A stretch of DNA of 58,260 bases from a bacterium (GTDB lineage Bacteria > Zhuqueibacterota > QNDG01 > JAGLOF01), in contig JAGLOF010000123.1 of assembly GCA_023139105.1 (NCBI GenBank), positions 1 to 58,260 of the forward strand. Reading direction: 5' to 3'. Within the stretch, counting starts at the first letter, position 1, and each line of letters starts with the position of its first letter. The notes below the pieces were generated by a model that was not told the DNA's origin, did not search any database, and was given only the letters and a program-made list of their open reading frames with translations. The translations under genes were made by a program, and so were the position numbers. Positions 17,685-25,838 of this stretch are shown here, in pieces.

Positions 17685-18221
17685 ATGGGAAAATCAATGT
17701 CATTTACAAACAGATCAATACTTCTTGCACGTACAGGACTGTTAATTGCCTTAACCCTTATGATACAGACAGTGGGTTTCACACAATTTATAACAGGTCC
17801 TGCAATTAATGCAATTTTATTTCTATCTGTAGACATGGTTGGTTGGCGGGCCGGATGCATTATTGGAATATTGACGCCTGTGGCAGCCCTTATCCGTGGA
17901 CATCTTCCTCCACTGCTGGCTCCTATGCTTCCTTTTATTATGATGGGCAATGTAATTCTCATCTGCACATTTGCATTTTTCCGTTCAATAACACTGATAA
18001 AGAATGATAAGATTAAAACATTTTCTGGAATAATAACAGCCGCCCTTTTAAAGACTGTCTGGATATGGCTGGCTGTCCGTTGGACTGTTCCGATAATTTT
18101 TGGTAAGACGATGCCACCAGCAATTGCAACTGCCATGACATTACCGCAATTTATTACAGCGCTAATCGGTGGTGTTATTGCATGGGCAGGAATAAAAATA
18201 TTGAAAAAAAGAGATCTTTGA
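17685..18221 (+). CDS. Membrane protein, probable ECF-transporter S component
   Basis: 178 residues, almost entirely hydrophobic, with five to six predicted membrane segments (for example LLIALTLMIQTVGF, CIIGILTPVAALI, MLPFIMMGNVILICTFAFF, ALIGGVIAWAGI). The pattern resembles substrate-binding S components of energy-coupling-factor vitamin and metal transporters, which pair with EcfA and EcfT encoded elsewhere. I base this on topology and on the short Arg/Pro-containing loop after the third helix (RGHLPP), not on a diagnostic motif. An in-frame ATG at 17697 has a closer GGGA upstream and is an equally good start. It lies 61 bases after the TonB receptor gene and just before the operon terminator. 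Together the two could form an outer plus inner membrane uptake path for one substrate. Confidence 0.65.
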   Translation: MGKSMSFTNRSILLARTGLLIALTLMIQTVGFTQFITGPAINAILFLSVDMVGWRAGCIIGILTPVAALIRGHLPPLLAPMLPFIMMGNVILICTFAFFRSITLIKNDKIKTFSGIITAALLKTVWIWLAVRWTVPIIFGKTMPPAIATAMTLPQFITALIGGVIAWAGIKILKKRDL

Positions 18222-18319
18222 GTAAACGGAACCTATGTTGCAGTCGTATAGTTAATAGATTGTAACAAGTTTCAAAATCTTTCTTATATACTTTCCTCTT
18301 TATTCCCTCTTTGATATAA

Positions 18320-18355
18320 CAGGGAAGTCCTTTTGGACTTCCCTGTTTTCTTTTT
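18320..18355 (+). terminator. Terminator of the rex-hydrogenase operon
   Basis: A perfect 11-base-pair stem, CAGGGAAGTCC and GGACTTCCCTG, with a TTTT loop, followed by TTTTCTTTTT. It ends the plus-strand operon and faces the end of the minus-strand WD40 gene. Confidence 0.95.
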
Positions 18356-18369
18356 AGCAGGCTCAACTC

Positions 18370-19908
18370 CTAATATTTTACAATAATAGGAGCCAGCACA
18401 GAAATCATATCTGATATTGTCTCTATTGTTGCATTGGAGCATTGTACCTCTCTGACGCCCTCAATATGTCCGGTTTCAACATTTACAAGTTTGACTGTGA
18501 TTATAAGAAGGCTGCCCAGCTTATTAATACTGCCCAGTAACATGTGTTCTGCATTAAGCTGCTGGCCAATCTCAGCAGCGTTGGATACTGTAATACCTGT
18601 CTGCTGCAGTTTCAACTCTTCAAGTACCTGGGCAATTTGATTGCGTTCTACAAGTTCTATCAGCGGACTGTTTCCAAGTTTACCTTCAAGCAAGTAGGCA
18701 GCCGTCTTTGCAATATCAGCTTCAAGTCCAGGGCTGTCAAACTGAAGTACAGCTAATCTACGTCGTTGACCGATACTTATAAGAGGTTCTTTGGGAGTTG
18801 TAATTTTAATAGTCGGGCCAAAACCGCTCTTATCCGAACGAACACTCTCTCCCTGTGCAAATCTCTCATATCCTGAGACTCCGGACAGCTTCCAGACATT
18901 GACGTATGACATAGTTTTCCTTGAAGCATCACTATAACCAGCAACAAGCCATTGTCCGTCATCTGAGACAGCCATGGCCGTTACCTCCCCGTCTAAGGGA
19001 TAAGTGTGTACAATAACACCACTCTCCAGGCTCCAAAAGGCTATAGCCGATGTCTGCAGCGTGGAGTGATCTGTCATGGCAAACTGCTTGTCAGGACTTA
19101 GTATCATTACGTTCAGATCACTCCTGTTACCCGTTAACGTTACAATTTCAGTGCCCGTGCTCCAGTCGAAAATAGACAGATTATGCTTAAATATCATTGA
19201 ACGGCCGCCTTTAGCCAATATATGCTCTTCTATACCAATACCTACAATACGACGGTCAACACTACATACTGAAGATTGTATATCCAAACCGGAACCATTC
19301 ATAGTTCTTGCTTCAATACTGACTTTTCTCAACACGGCAAGACGATTAATATCCCAGACAATCATCTGCCTGTCTTCTGCCACAGACAATAATTGATCAC
19401 CACCCTGACTGAAAGCTATGCCAACAGTTGATTTTTTATGGGCCTTAAGTTTAGCACGTAATTTTCCAATGGGAAATTCCCAAAGATATATCTCTTTTTT
19501 GCGACCGCAGGCTGCTAAAAATCTATCATCCGGAGATAGTGTCACTTCTCTCAATTTGGAGCCAAAAGAAAGTCTCTTCTCATGCCTGCCAGAATAGAGA
19601 TCATGGATATTGACATTACCATCTCTGCCACCGGAAATAAACCACCGGGATTTTTGATCGAATACTATGGAGCGTACAGGACCTTTATGAATGTTTAATC
19701 TATGAATCTCCCGTTTGGCGGGAAGATCTATTATATGTACTCGACCGTCATTGCTGCCAATAGCCAGGAATCTTCCGTCATGACTAATGCTGGTGCATGT
19801 AATCTCTTTGGTTGAAATAGATATCTGTTGATCAAGGTATAATCTAAACTGTGAAAATCCAGGTACAGATGATAGAATAATTATTACGGTCAATATCCAT
19901 TGTTTCAT
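18370..19908 (-). CDS. Secreted WD40-repeat protein with C-terminal CsgG/LpoB-like domain
   Basis: 512 residues with a signal peptide (MKQWILTVIIILSSVPGFS). Residues 30 to about 345 are WD40-type beta-propeller repeats (DGRFLAIGSNDGRVHIIDL, WFISGGRDGNVNIHDL, LLSVAEDRQMIVWDI, and so on). Residues from about 385 form a CsgG/FlgO/LpoB-like alpha-beta domain (RLAVLQFDS, LVERNQIAQVLEELKLQQTG, AEHMLLGSINKLG, VKLVNVETGHI). CsgG-type domains occur in outer-membrane lipoproteins and secretion or cell-envelope assembly factors, and propellers give protein contact surfaces. No lipobox cysteine is seen, so it is probably periplasmic. GAGGTAGGATCC precedes the ATG. It lies 18 bases after the small barrel gene, in one transcript. 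The precise role is unknown. Confidence 0.8.
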   Translation of the reverse strand: MKQWILTVIIILSSVPGFSQFRLYLDQQISISTKEITCTSISHDGRFLAIGSNDGRVHIIDLPAKREIHRLNIHKGPVRSIVFDQKSRWFISGGRDGNVNIHDLYSGRHEKRLSFGSKLREVTLSPDDRFLAACGRKKEIYLWEFPIGKLRAKLKAHKKSTVGIAFSQGGDQLLSVAEDRQMIVWDINRLAVLRKVSIEARTMNGSGLDIQSSVCSVDRRIVGIGIEEHILAKGGRSMIFKHNLSIFDWSTGTEIVTLTGNRSDLNVMILSPDKQFAMTDHSTLQTSAIAFWSLESGVIVHTYPLDGEVTAMAVSDDGQWLVAGYSDASRKTMSYVNVWKLSGVSGYERFAQGESVRSDKSGFGPTIKITTPKEPLISIGQRRRLAVLQFDSPGLEADIAKTAAYLLEGKLGNSPLIELVERNQIAQVLEELKLQQTGITVSNAAEIGQQLNAEHMLLGSINKLGSLLIITVKLVNVETGHIEGVREVQCSNATIETISDMISVLAPIIVKY

Positions 19909-19926
19909 GGATCCTACCTCGTTTTC

Positions 19927-20466
19927 TTAGAAAATAAAAGACAATCCTGTCATCACAAGCAGAAGGCCACCCTCAGCTTCTTCACGCAGAGAAAAACCAT
20001 AGCTGATCAGTGTATTAAAGGCAGCATATTCATTGATAAAATTCTTAATTCCAAGACCTACAGTGACATAAGAAAAATCGGTAAATTTTTCATCATTGTC
20101 AGTATCAATCTCGAAACTGTATTGATAGTATTGAGCAGTAAAATAAGGTATAGTTTTAGATGCAGTGGCAAGATTAAAATTCATAAACACAGATGCAGAT
20201 ATATCTATCTCTACTTTCGGTTTTCTGTCTTCATATTCTCCCGTTGAGAATCTGAGAGTTGGAGCAAAACCTATCTGTAAATTTTTTGTATAAAACTTGC
20301 TGTAGCTGAGCTGAAGTGATCCTGATCCATTTGCATCAAAATCTTCTCCGATGAATGTAGAGTAATAACCAAGAAAGCTGACTTCCCGGTCACCTGCTTC
20401 TACCTGGGCAAATGTCTGACCCGCTAAAATAATGACCAGTACCAGAATAAACAAAAACTTTTTCAT
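19927..20466 (-). CDS. Small outer-membrane beta-barrel protein of unknown function
   Basis: 179 residues with a signal peptide (MKKFLFILVLVIILAGQTFA) and about eight alternating amphipathic strands ending in a terminal phenylalanine (MTGLSFIF), the usual signature for outer-membrane insertion. Strands such as GSLQLSYSKF, LQIGFAPTLRFS and VTVGLGIKNF fit an OmpA/OmpW-sized barrel. AAGGGGA precedes the start and a good promoter lies upstream. It is co-transcribed with the secreted WD40-CsgG protein, so the two may act together at the envelope. No known family motif is recognised. Confidence 0.7.
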   Translation of the reverse strand: MKKFLFILVLVIILAGQTFAQVEAGDREVSFLGYYSTFIGEDFDANGSGSLQLSYSKFYTKNLQIGFAPTLRFSTGEYEDRKPKVEIDISASVFMNFNLATASKTIPYFTAQYYQYSFEIDTDNDEKFTDFSYVTVGLGIKNFINEYAAFNTLISYGFSLREEAEGGLLLVMTGLSFIF

Positions 20467-20521
20467 GACAATCCCCTTAATTATGGATAAAGTCCTAATG
20501 CTGAAAAAAGCTCAATAGTAG

Positions 20522-20550
20522 ACTTTAGCAATTTCCAATGCAATTGTCAA
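20522..20550 (-). promoter_or_regulatory. Sigma-70 promoter of the barrel-WD40 operon
   Basis: On the minus strand TTGACA (20545-20550) and TAAAGT (20522-20527) are 17 bases apart. Transcription would start about 20515, some 50 bases before the start codon of the barrel gene. Confidence 0.75.
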
Positions 20551-20579
20551 GTAAAATCATCGGAAAAAAGAAATTATAT

Positions 20580-20775
20580 TGTCATTCAGGTGGTTCTTCC
20601 GGGAACTGTGTGGAATTAGCACTCATAAAACCCGGAAAAGCTTTGATTATGTAGAAAACAAAAGAATAAAAATCAGACAGGATAACAGGATTAACAGGAT
20701 AAAAAAAATATACCGGCGTCGTGTGTTCTATCCTGTAGATCCTGTCAAAAAGCTCTTTTTTTTTACTTGTACTAT
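20580..20775. repeat. Degenerate dispersed repeat with internal inverted arms
   Basis: Starts with TCTTCCGGGAACTGTGTGG (about 20593), closely related to the terminal arms of the nested repeat at 6505-6835. It continues with a tract of GACAGGAT/AACAGGAT units (about 20676-20700), whose reverse complement (TATCCTGTAGATCCTGTC) appears near 20730-20747. It is AT-rich and non-coding, with short frames of repetitive composition only. It is probably the remains of a MITE-like element. Confidence 0.45.
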
Positions 20776-21020
20776 CCGGTACTCAAAGGATTCTTCTATA
20801 ATTTTCTTAGATTACACTCTATTATAGCTGACTTGAATATCATAATCAGATCTCAATCCGATTATAAATATTTAGCTTTACTGTAATTCCATACAATTGA
20901 CAAAAAACCCTTAATTTTAATACTCAACGCCTGTCTCTGCGAGAGAGTCCTGCTCCTTAAGGACGACCGCGGCAAATTTCCTTGAGACTTAGCAGGATTA
21001 ATAGTAAATCGGAACGTATA

Positions 21021-21091
21021 TTTATAAAACTGTCAATTGTAGACTCCTGACAGAGGCATTGACCTCTGGTTGGCATCAAAAATTCAGGAGT
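21021..21091. repeat. Direct repeat copy 1, self-complementary
   Basis: A 71-base unit repeated 150 bases further on with 5 differences. It can fold: ACTCCTGA (21043-21050) pairs with TCAGGAGT (21084-21091), and inside it CAGAGG (21051-21056) pairs with CCTCTG (21063-21068). Function is unknown. Confidence 0.8.
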
Positions 21092-21100
21092 AAAGCTGTC

Positions 21101-21125
21101 ATCCCTGCATGCTTCTGGCAGGGAT
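21101..21125. repeat. Palindromic intergenic repeat (ATCCCTGC hairpin)
   Basis: ATCCCTGC and GCAGGGAT pair around a 9-base loop, between the two direct repeats. This resembles a short palindromic repeat type dispersed in many bacterial genomes. Confidence 0.6.
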
Positions 21126-21170
21126 CCATCATTCGCAGGCTCACATATACGAGCAATATGGTGTAGTACT

Positions 21171-21241
21171 TTTTTAAAACTGTCAAGTATAGACTCCTGA
21201 CAGAGGCATTGACCTCCGGTCGGCATCAAAAATTCAGGAGT
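21171..21241. repeat. Direct repeat copy 2, self-complementary
   Basis: Second copy of the 71-base unit at 21021. The outer stem (21193-21200 with 21234-21241) is fully kept. The inner stem has one change (CCTCCG for CCTCTG). Confidence 0.8.
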
Positions 21242-21387
21242 GACAAATTACTTTTACGGCCCCCGTAAGAACTTTCATTTCAAACCCTGTTTTTTACTAT
21301 CGAATAGAACATCCGGAAGAGCTAAAATAAAAGAACAAAAATCAAACAGGATAACAGACTAAAATTATTCGTACTGGTATGATATGT

Positions 21388-21495
21388 TGGAATTTGTCAT
21401 TTGGAGTTTGTCATTTGGAATTTGGAATTTAGGATTTGCTATTTAGATCTTGTCATTTGCTATTTGTAATTTGTAATTTGTAATTTGGATATTTG
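21388..21495. repeat. Degenerate tandem tract of ATTTG-type units
   Basis: Around 110 bases built from slightly varied copies of TTTGTCATTTGGAATTTG and ATTTGTAATTTG. It ends at the stop codon of the NAD kinase gene. Low-complexity, no coding content. It may be slippage-grown debris. Confidence 0.7.
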
Positions 21496-22386
21496 CTATT
21501 TCAAAGGAAGCCGTCCCCACTGGAGTTTTTCACGTAATCTGTCAAAAAATGTGTTTTCATGCAGATTAATCAATTTGATAGAATAGTCAGCCTGTTTGAC
21601 AAAAATTTGTGGTTTATCCCGCAAATTTATCATCTCCTGCCCATCTACAATTAATTGTACTTCTCCATCAGCATCTTTTGGTGAAAAGTGTAATTGAGAC
21701 TCAGGAGGAATAACTGTTGGCCTTACTGTAAGTGCATGAGGGCAGATCGGATTAAGAATGATAGCTTTAAGCGAAGGCAGAACAATTGGGCCGCCTGAAG
21801 AAAGTGAATAGGCCGTTGAACCTGTCGGTGTGGAAACTATAACACCATCAGACATATATGTATTAAAATAAGCGCTGTTGATGGTAACATCGAGCTTTAA
21901 CATACGAGGGCTTAAGCCTCTGCTGAAAACCAGATCATTCAAGGCATAGTAACAAGGGCCGTCTTTCCCTAATCTGGCCTCAAGAACCATTCTGCTTCCA
22001 ATTGAGTACTGTTGATTTAATAATTTTTCTATTGCCGGACCAAACATATCTGCACCGGTCTCTGTCAAAAACCCCAAACCACCAAGGTTTATACCGAGAA
22101 TGGGGATTTCACGCGGACCTATTAGCCGGGCTGCACCTAAAATCGTACCATCTCCTCCAAGACTGATGAGGATATCAGAATGGTCTGCAAGATCTTCAGG
22201 TTCTACAATGTTACATGTACAATTCTTTAATTCCAATTTTTCATGCAGTGATGTGGAGATTGTAACAGCTACGGCTTTCTTTTCAAGTATCTTGATAAAT
22301 TCCGGTGCTGTATCCAGAACCAATTTTTTTTTGATATTTGCAAACAACCCAACTTTCAAAGTATTCATTTTAATTGTTTTCATCAT
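21496..22386 (-). CDS. nadK: NAD kinase
   Basis: 296 residues of the ATP-dependent NAD kinase family, which makes NADP from NAD. It shows the catalytic GGDGT (77-81), the ITEINPxx-like region replaced by GINLGGLGFLTE (about 98-109), the substrate loop STPTGSTAYSLSSGGPIV (about 185-200) and a conserved Asp in VDGQE. The length is usual (280-300). The ATG chosen lies 3 bases after the dxs stop, with TTGGAAC upstream; starts at residues 2 or 7 are possible. It is the last gene of the sppA-to-nadK transcript. Confidence 0.95.
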   Translation of the reverse strand: MMKTIKMNTLKVGLFANIKKKLVLDTAPEFIKILEKKAVAVTISTSLHEKLELKNCTCNIVEPEDLADHSDILISLGGDGTILGAARLIGPREIPILGINLGGLGFLTETGADMFGPAIEKLLNQQYSIGSRMVLEARLGKDGPCYYALNDLVFSRGLSPRMLKLDVTINSAYFNTYMSDGVIVSTPTGSTAYSLSSGGPIVLPSLKAIILNPICPHALTVRPTVIPPESQLHFSPKDADGEVQLIVDGQEMINLRDKPQIFVKQADYSIKLINLHENTFFDRLREKLQWGRLPLK

Positions 22387-22388
22387 AA

Positions 22389-24254
22389 TTATTGTTCCAA
22401 AAGTACTCTGACAGCACCAACTAATGCATTAACGTCCAAATGAAGATGTTCCAGGAGTTGCGTCTGTGTGCCATGTATCACAAAATTATCCGGCAAGCCG
22501 AATCTTTTAAAAATAATTGTATTTTTCTGTTCAGCTATCAGTTCTGCTACAGCACTTCCGAATCCACCGATAATGGCATTATTCTCCAGAGTTATAACAA
22601 CTTTATGTCCGGAAACTGCTTTGAGGATCATATCTTCATCCAAAGGTTTCACAAAGCGGGCATTGATGACAGTTGACGATATGTTCAAAGGCAGTAATGC
22701 CTCTCTTAAAGTTAATCCGTGAGATACCATCTCCCCTATGGCTAAGATGGCTATATCTTCTCCGTGTTCAAGAATTTCACCTTTTCCAATGGGAAGAATT
22801 TCTGCAACAGGTTTTGATGTCATGCCCAGGCTTTCTCCTCTGGGGTATCTGAAAGCTATTGGGCCATCTTCATAATTAATGGCAGTTTTGAGCATATCTC
22901 TCAGTTCATTTTCATCTTTTGGCGCCATGAGTACCAAATCGGGTACACTGCGTAAGAAGCTAAGGTCAAAGCTGCCATGATGAGTCGGGCCATCGGCACC
23001 AACCAATCCACCTCTGTCCATTACAAAAACTACAGGTAATTTCTGAAGGGCCGCATCATGAATTACCTGGTCAAGGGCACGTTGCATAAATGTAGAGTAG
23101 ATAGCTACAACGGGTTTAATACCCTGGGCGGCCAAACCACAGGCAAATGTAACAGCATGCTGCTCTGCTATTCCTACATCAAAAAAACGATCAGGGAGTG
23201 CTTTGGCCAAATGAATTACACCTGTTCCATGTGCCATGGCAGCAGTAATACCGACAACTTTTTCATTTGCTCTGGCCTCTTCTACCAGTGCTTTACCAAA
23301 AACCTCTGTATAACTTGGTGCTTTTTTAATACCGGTATCACCGGTTTCCTTGCAAAAAGATCCCAATCCATGAAACTTGGTTGCATTTTCTTCTGCAAAC
23401 TTGTAGCCTTTTCCCTTGGTTGTTAATACATGGACAAGAATTGGTCCATTCATTTTTTTAACTTCGCTGAAAACACGTATCAACTGTCCCAGATCATGAC
23501 CATTTACAGGTCCGATATATCTGAATCCGAAATGTTCAAATAATGAACCGGGTACAACAAGAGATTTAAGTGAAGCCTCTATGCGTTGGACCAGATGTCT
23601 GATACGCCGGGAGCCTCTTGGAAGTCGTCCCGTCATCTCCCAGATATCTGTTTTTATTTTATTATAAACTGGATTTGTAATCAGATTTGTTAAATATCTT
23701 GAGACGGCTCCAACATTCGGAGAGATCGACATGCGATTGTCATTAAGGACTACAGTCATGTCTCTTTTAACACCACCGGCATGGTTTAATGCCTCAAAAG
23801 CCATACCGCCGGTTAAAGCACCATCTCCTATAACGGCCAGAACATGATTATCTTCTCCGTTAAGATCTCTGGCTGTAGCAAGGCCCAAAGCAGCTGATAT
23901 AGAAGTAGATGAATGGCCAACACCAAATGCATCATGGGGGCTTTCGGAACGTTTTGGAAAACCACTGATGCCGCCATACTGCCTGTTTGTTATAAATTGA
24001 TCACGGCGGCCTGTCAAAATTTTATGTATATAAGCCTGATGTCCCACATCCCAGACAATCTTATCTTCCGGTGTAGAAAAAATATAATGTAGAGCAACAG
24101 TTAATTCAACTGCACCAAGGTTGGGGGCCAGATGCCCACCTGTCTTGCAAACAGTTGAGATTACAAATTCTCTAAGTTCATCCACCAGCGTATTCATATC
24201 CGCCAGTGACAGTTTTTTCAAATCATCAGGAGATTGAATAGTTTCAAGAATCAC
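22389..24254 (-). CDS. dxs: 1-deoxy-D-xylulose-5-phosphate synthase
   Basis: 621 residues. The enzyme joins pyruvate and glyceraldehyde 3-phosphate in a thiamin-diphosphate-dependent reaction, the first step of the MEP isoprenoid pathway. It carries GHLAPNLGAVELTVALH, WDVGHQAYIHKILTGR, the ThDP motif GDGALTGGMAFEALNHAG with the downstream NDN, and the transketolase central motif (GIAEQHAVTFACGLA). Length and order are standard. It begins with GTG; TGAGGTC lies 7 bases upstream. The 7-base gap after xseB is the common xseA-xseB-dxs arrangement. Confidence 0.97.
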   Translation of the reverse strand: MILETIQSPDDLKKLSLADMNTLVDELREFVISTVCKTGGHLAPNLGAVELTVALHYIFSTPEDKIVWDVGHQAYIHKILTGRRDQFITNRQYGGISGFPKRSESPHDAFGVGHSSTSISAALGLATARDLNGEDNHVLAVIGDGALTGGMAFEALNHAGGVKRDMTVVLNDNRMSISPNVGAVSRYLTNLITNPVYNKIKTDIWEMTGRLPRGSRRIRHLVQRIEASLKSLVVPGSLFEHFGFRYIGPVNGHDLGQLIRVFSEVKKMNGPILVHVLTTKGKGYKFAEENATKFHGLGSFCKETGDTGIKKAPSYTEVFGKALVEEARANEKVVGITAAMAHGTGVIHLAKALPDRFFDVGIAEQHAVTFACGLAAQGIKPVVAIYSTFMQRALDQVIHDAALQKLPVVFVMDRGGLVGADGPTHHGSFDLSFLRSVPDLVLMAPKDENELRDMLKTAINYEDGPIAFRYPRGESLGMTSKPVAEILPIGKGEILEHGEDIAILAIGEMVSHGLTLREALLPLNISSTVINARFVKPLDEDMILKAVSGHKVVITLENNAIIGGFGSAVAELIAEQKNTIIFKRFGLPDNFVIHGTQTQLLEHLHLDVNALVGAVRVLLEQ

Positions 24255-24261
24255 AGCGACC

Positions 24262-24483
24262 TCATTCCATTTCCTTTAATTCCCACTGATCTTCAGACTG
24301 GCGGACCAGCAGCTGCAATTTAGTTTCTGCCTTGCTCAATTGCTTCTGGCAGACAGATACAAGTTTCATACCCTCTTCAAAAGCCTTCATCGATTCCTCC
24401 AAAGGCAGATTTCCACTTTCAAGAGAGCTAATCATCTTGTCTAATTGTTCAATGGCTTCTTCAAAACTAGGTTGGAGTTTCAT
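24262..24483 (-). CDS. xseB: Exodeoxyribonuclease VII small subunit
   Basis: 73 residues with the full family pattern: SFEEAIEQLDKMISSLESGNLPLEESMKAFEEG, then LVSVCQKQLSKAETKLQ. The frame continues upstream, but the ATG at 24483 is used because the family starts here and CCGGGAAG lies just before it. It overlaps the last 17 bases of xseA, so the subunits are translationally coupled. It binds XseA and forms the nuclease that degrades single-stranded DNA. Confidence 0.95.
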   Translation of the reverse strand: MKLQPSFEEAIEQLDKMISSLESGNLPLEESMKAFEEGMKLVSVCQKQLSKAETKLQLLVRQSEDQWELKEME

Positions 24484-25732
24484 TATCTTCCCGGTTGATT
24501 GTGCTGATTGTACTCTTAACTGTTCCCTGTGCCAATTGCGTATTGATCTGATCACCAGGTGTCAAATCATTTGCATTAATTATAACTTTACCGTTGATAT
24601 CTGTTGTTATGCTGTAACCGCGGAGAAGAACAGCTGCCGGATCAAGGGCATGTAATGTATTATTAACTGAGATCAGACGTTGTTGTTCCTGTTCTAATCT
24701 ACGCTGCTGAGACATTTGAAGTTTCCTGGTTATTTCATCAAGTCTCAGAGCATTTTCCCGAAGTCTGTCACCTGGCCATCTAAGACCATAACTCTTCTTT
24801 AGGCGATTTAGTGATTCCTGTCGATAAGTCAGTCCGTGTTCTACCGTCCGGATTAATCTTGACTTCAAATGCAGCAATGTTTGCTGCAAGACATCTATTT
24901 CGGGAACTGCCAATTCTGCAGCTGCCGAAGGTGTTGGCGCACGCACATCTGCGACAAAATCTGAAATAGTAAAATCAACTTCATGGCCAACTGCCGAGAT
25001 AATTGGAATTTCCGAATCAAAAATTGTTCTTGCTACTATTTCTTCGTTAAATGCCCATAAATCTTCCAATGAGCCTCCACCACGGCCAATAATGAGCAAG
25101 TCGCATTGATTATGCTCATTCAGATCAATTATTGCCTGAGAGATCTCTGCTGCTGCTGTACTACCTTGAACACGTACAGGATTCAAGATGAGCTTTATAC
25201 CCGGATATCTACGATTAATGACACTGATTATATCCCGGAGTGCAGCACCGCTGGGAGATGTTACAAGACCAATTGTCTGTGGGAATGCAGGAATATTCTT
25301 CTTATGTTCAGAATCAAAAAGGCCTTCATCTGCCAACTGTCGTTTCAATATTTCAAAATCCTGCTGTAGTTGGCCCTCACCAACAGGCATGATATGCTGG
25401 ACGTCTAATTGCATCTTGCCTTGACGTTCATAAATAGTCACATCACCTGTAATACGAACCAACATGCCGTCAACAGGCCTGAAATGTAAGTTTCTGCTGC
25501 GTCCACGCCACATAACACAGGAAAGCTGTGCATCATGGTCTTTGATTGAAAAGTACAAATGGCCTGAACCATGTCGTTTAAAGTTAGAGATCTCGCCCTC
25601 AACCAATATAGAGAAGAACGCCTGTTCAAGCGTTCTCTTTAATTGTCTCGTAACCTCTGTGACTGAATAGACCCTCCGGGTGGAGGGTCTATTAAATTCA
25701 GGTGTAATATTGTCAGACCCGGTGTCCGACAT
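24467..25732 (-). CDS. xseA: Exodeoxyribonuclease VII large subunit
   Basis: 421 residues. The N-terminal OB-fold (YSVTEVTRQLKRTLEQAF, VEGEISNFKRHGSGHLYFSIKD) is followed by the catalytic region (IGLVTSPSGAALRDI, ILNPVRVQG, IIGRGGGSLEDLWAFNEE, ISAVGHEVDFTISDFVADVRAPTPSAAAEL) and a C-terminal coiled coil. It degrades single-stranded DNA with XseB. The start codon overlaps the stop of the tiny bL38-like gene as TAATG. The N-terminus has about 15 extra residues before the OB-fold. It belongs to the housekeeping operon. Confidence 0.96.
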   Translation of the reverse strand: MSDTGSDNITPEFNRPSTRRVYSVTEVTRQLKRTLEQAFFSILVEGEISNFKRHGSGHLYFSIKDHDAQLSCVMWRGRSRNLHFRPVDGMLVRITGDVTIYERQGKMQLDVQHIMPVGEGQLQQDFEILKRQLADEGLFDSEHKKNIPAFPQTIGLVTSPSGAALRDIISVINRRYPGIKLILNPVRVQGSTAAAEISQAIIDLNEHNQCDLLIIGRGGGSLEDLWAFNEEIVARTIFDSEIPIISAVGHEVDFTISDFVADVRAPTPSAAAELAVPEIDVLQQTLLHLKSRLIRTVEHGLTYRQESLNRLKKSYGLRWPGDRLRENALRLDEITRKLQMSQQRRLEQEQQRLISVNNTLHALDPAAVLLRGYSITTDINGKVIINANDLTPGDQINTQLAQGTVKSTISTINREDNETPT

Positions 25733-25824
25733 TATTTTTTCTTCTTATGACGCATTTTACGGAGACGTTTTTTACGTTTGTGCGTTGCAATCTTATGGCG
25801 TTTACGTTTTTTTCCGCAGGGCAT
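25732..25824 (-). CDS. bL38-like ribosomal protein (AURKAIP1/COX24 domain)
   Basis: A 30-codon gene. The product begins MPCGKKRKRHKIATHKRKKR and ends RHKKKK, with 19 basic residues out of 30. This is the pattern of the tiny COX24-domain proteins of Bacteroidota and relatives, recognised as a small-subunit-associated ribosomal protein (bL38 in Flavobacterium). A very strong GAGGAGGG precedes the ATG, and the stop overlaps the xseA start codon (TAATG). Both support real translation. It sits between an HU gene and xseA. It is a useful taxonomic marker for an FCB-group organism. Confidence 0.85.
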   Translation of the reverse strand: MPCGKKRKRHKIATHKRKKRLRKMRHKKKK

Positions 25825-25838
25825 TATAGTCCCTCCTC

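Noticed and set aside
17681..18136. 151-codon minus-strand frame opposite the S-component gene
   Set aside because: Antisense image of a very hydrophobic gene; the plus-strand product has coherent membrane segments and operon context.
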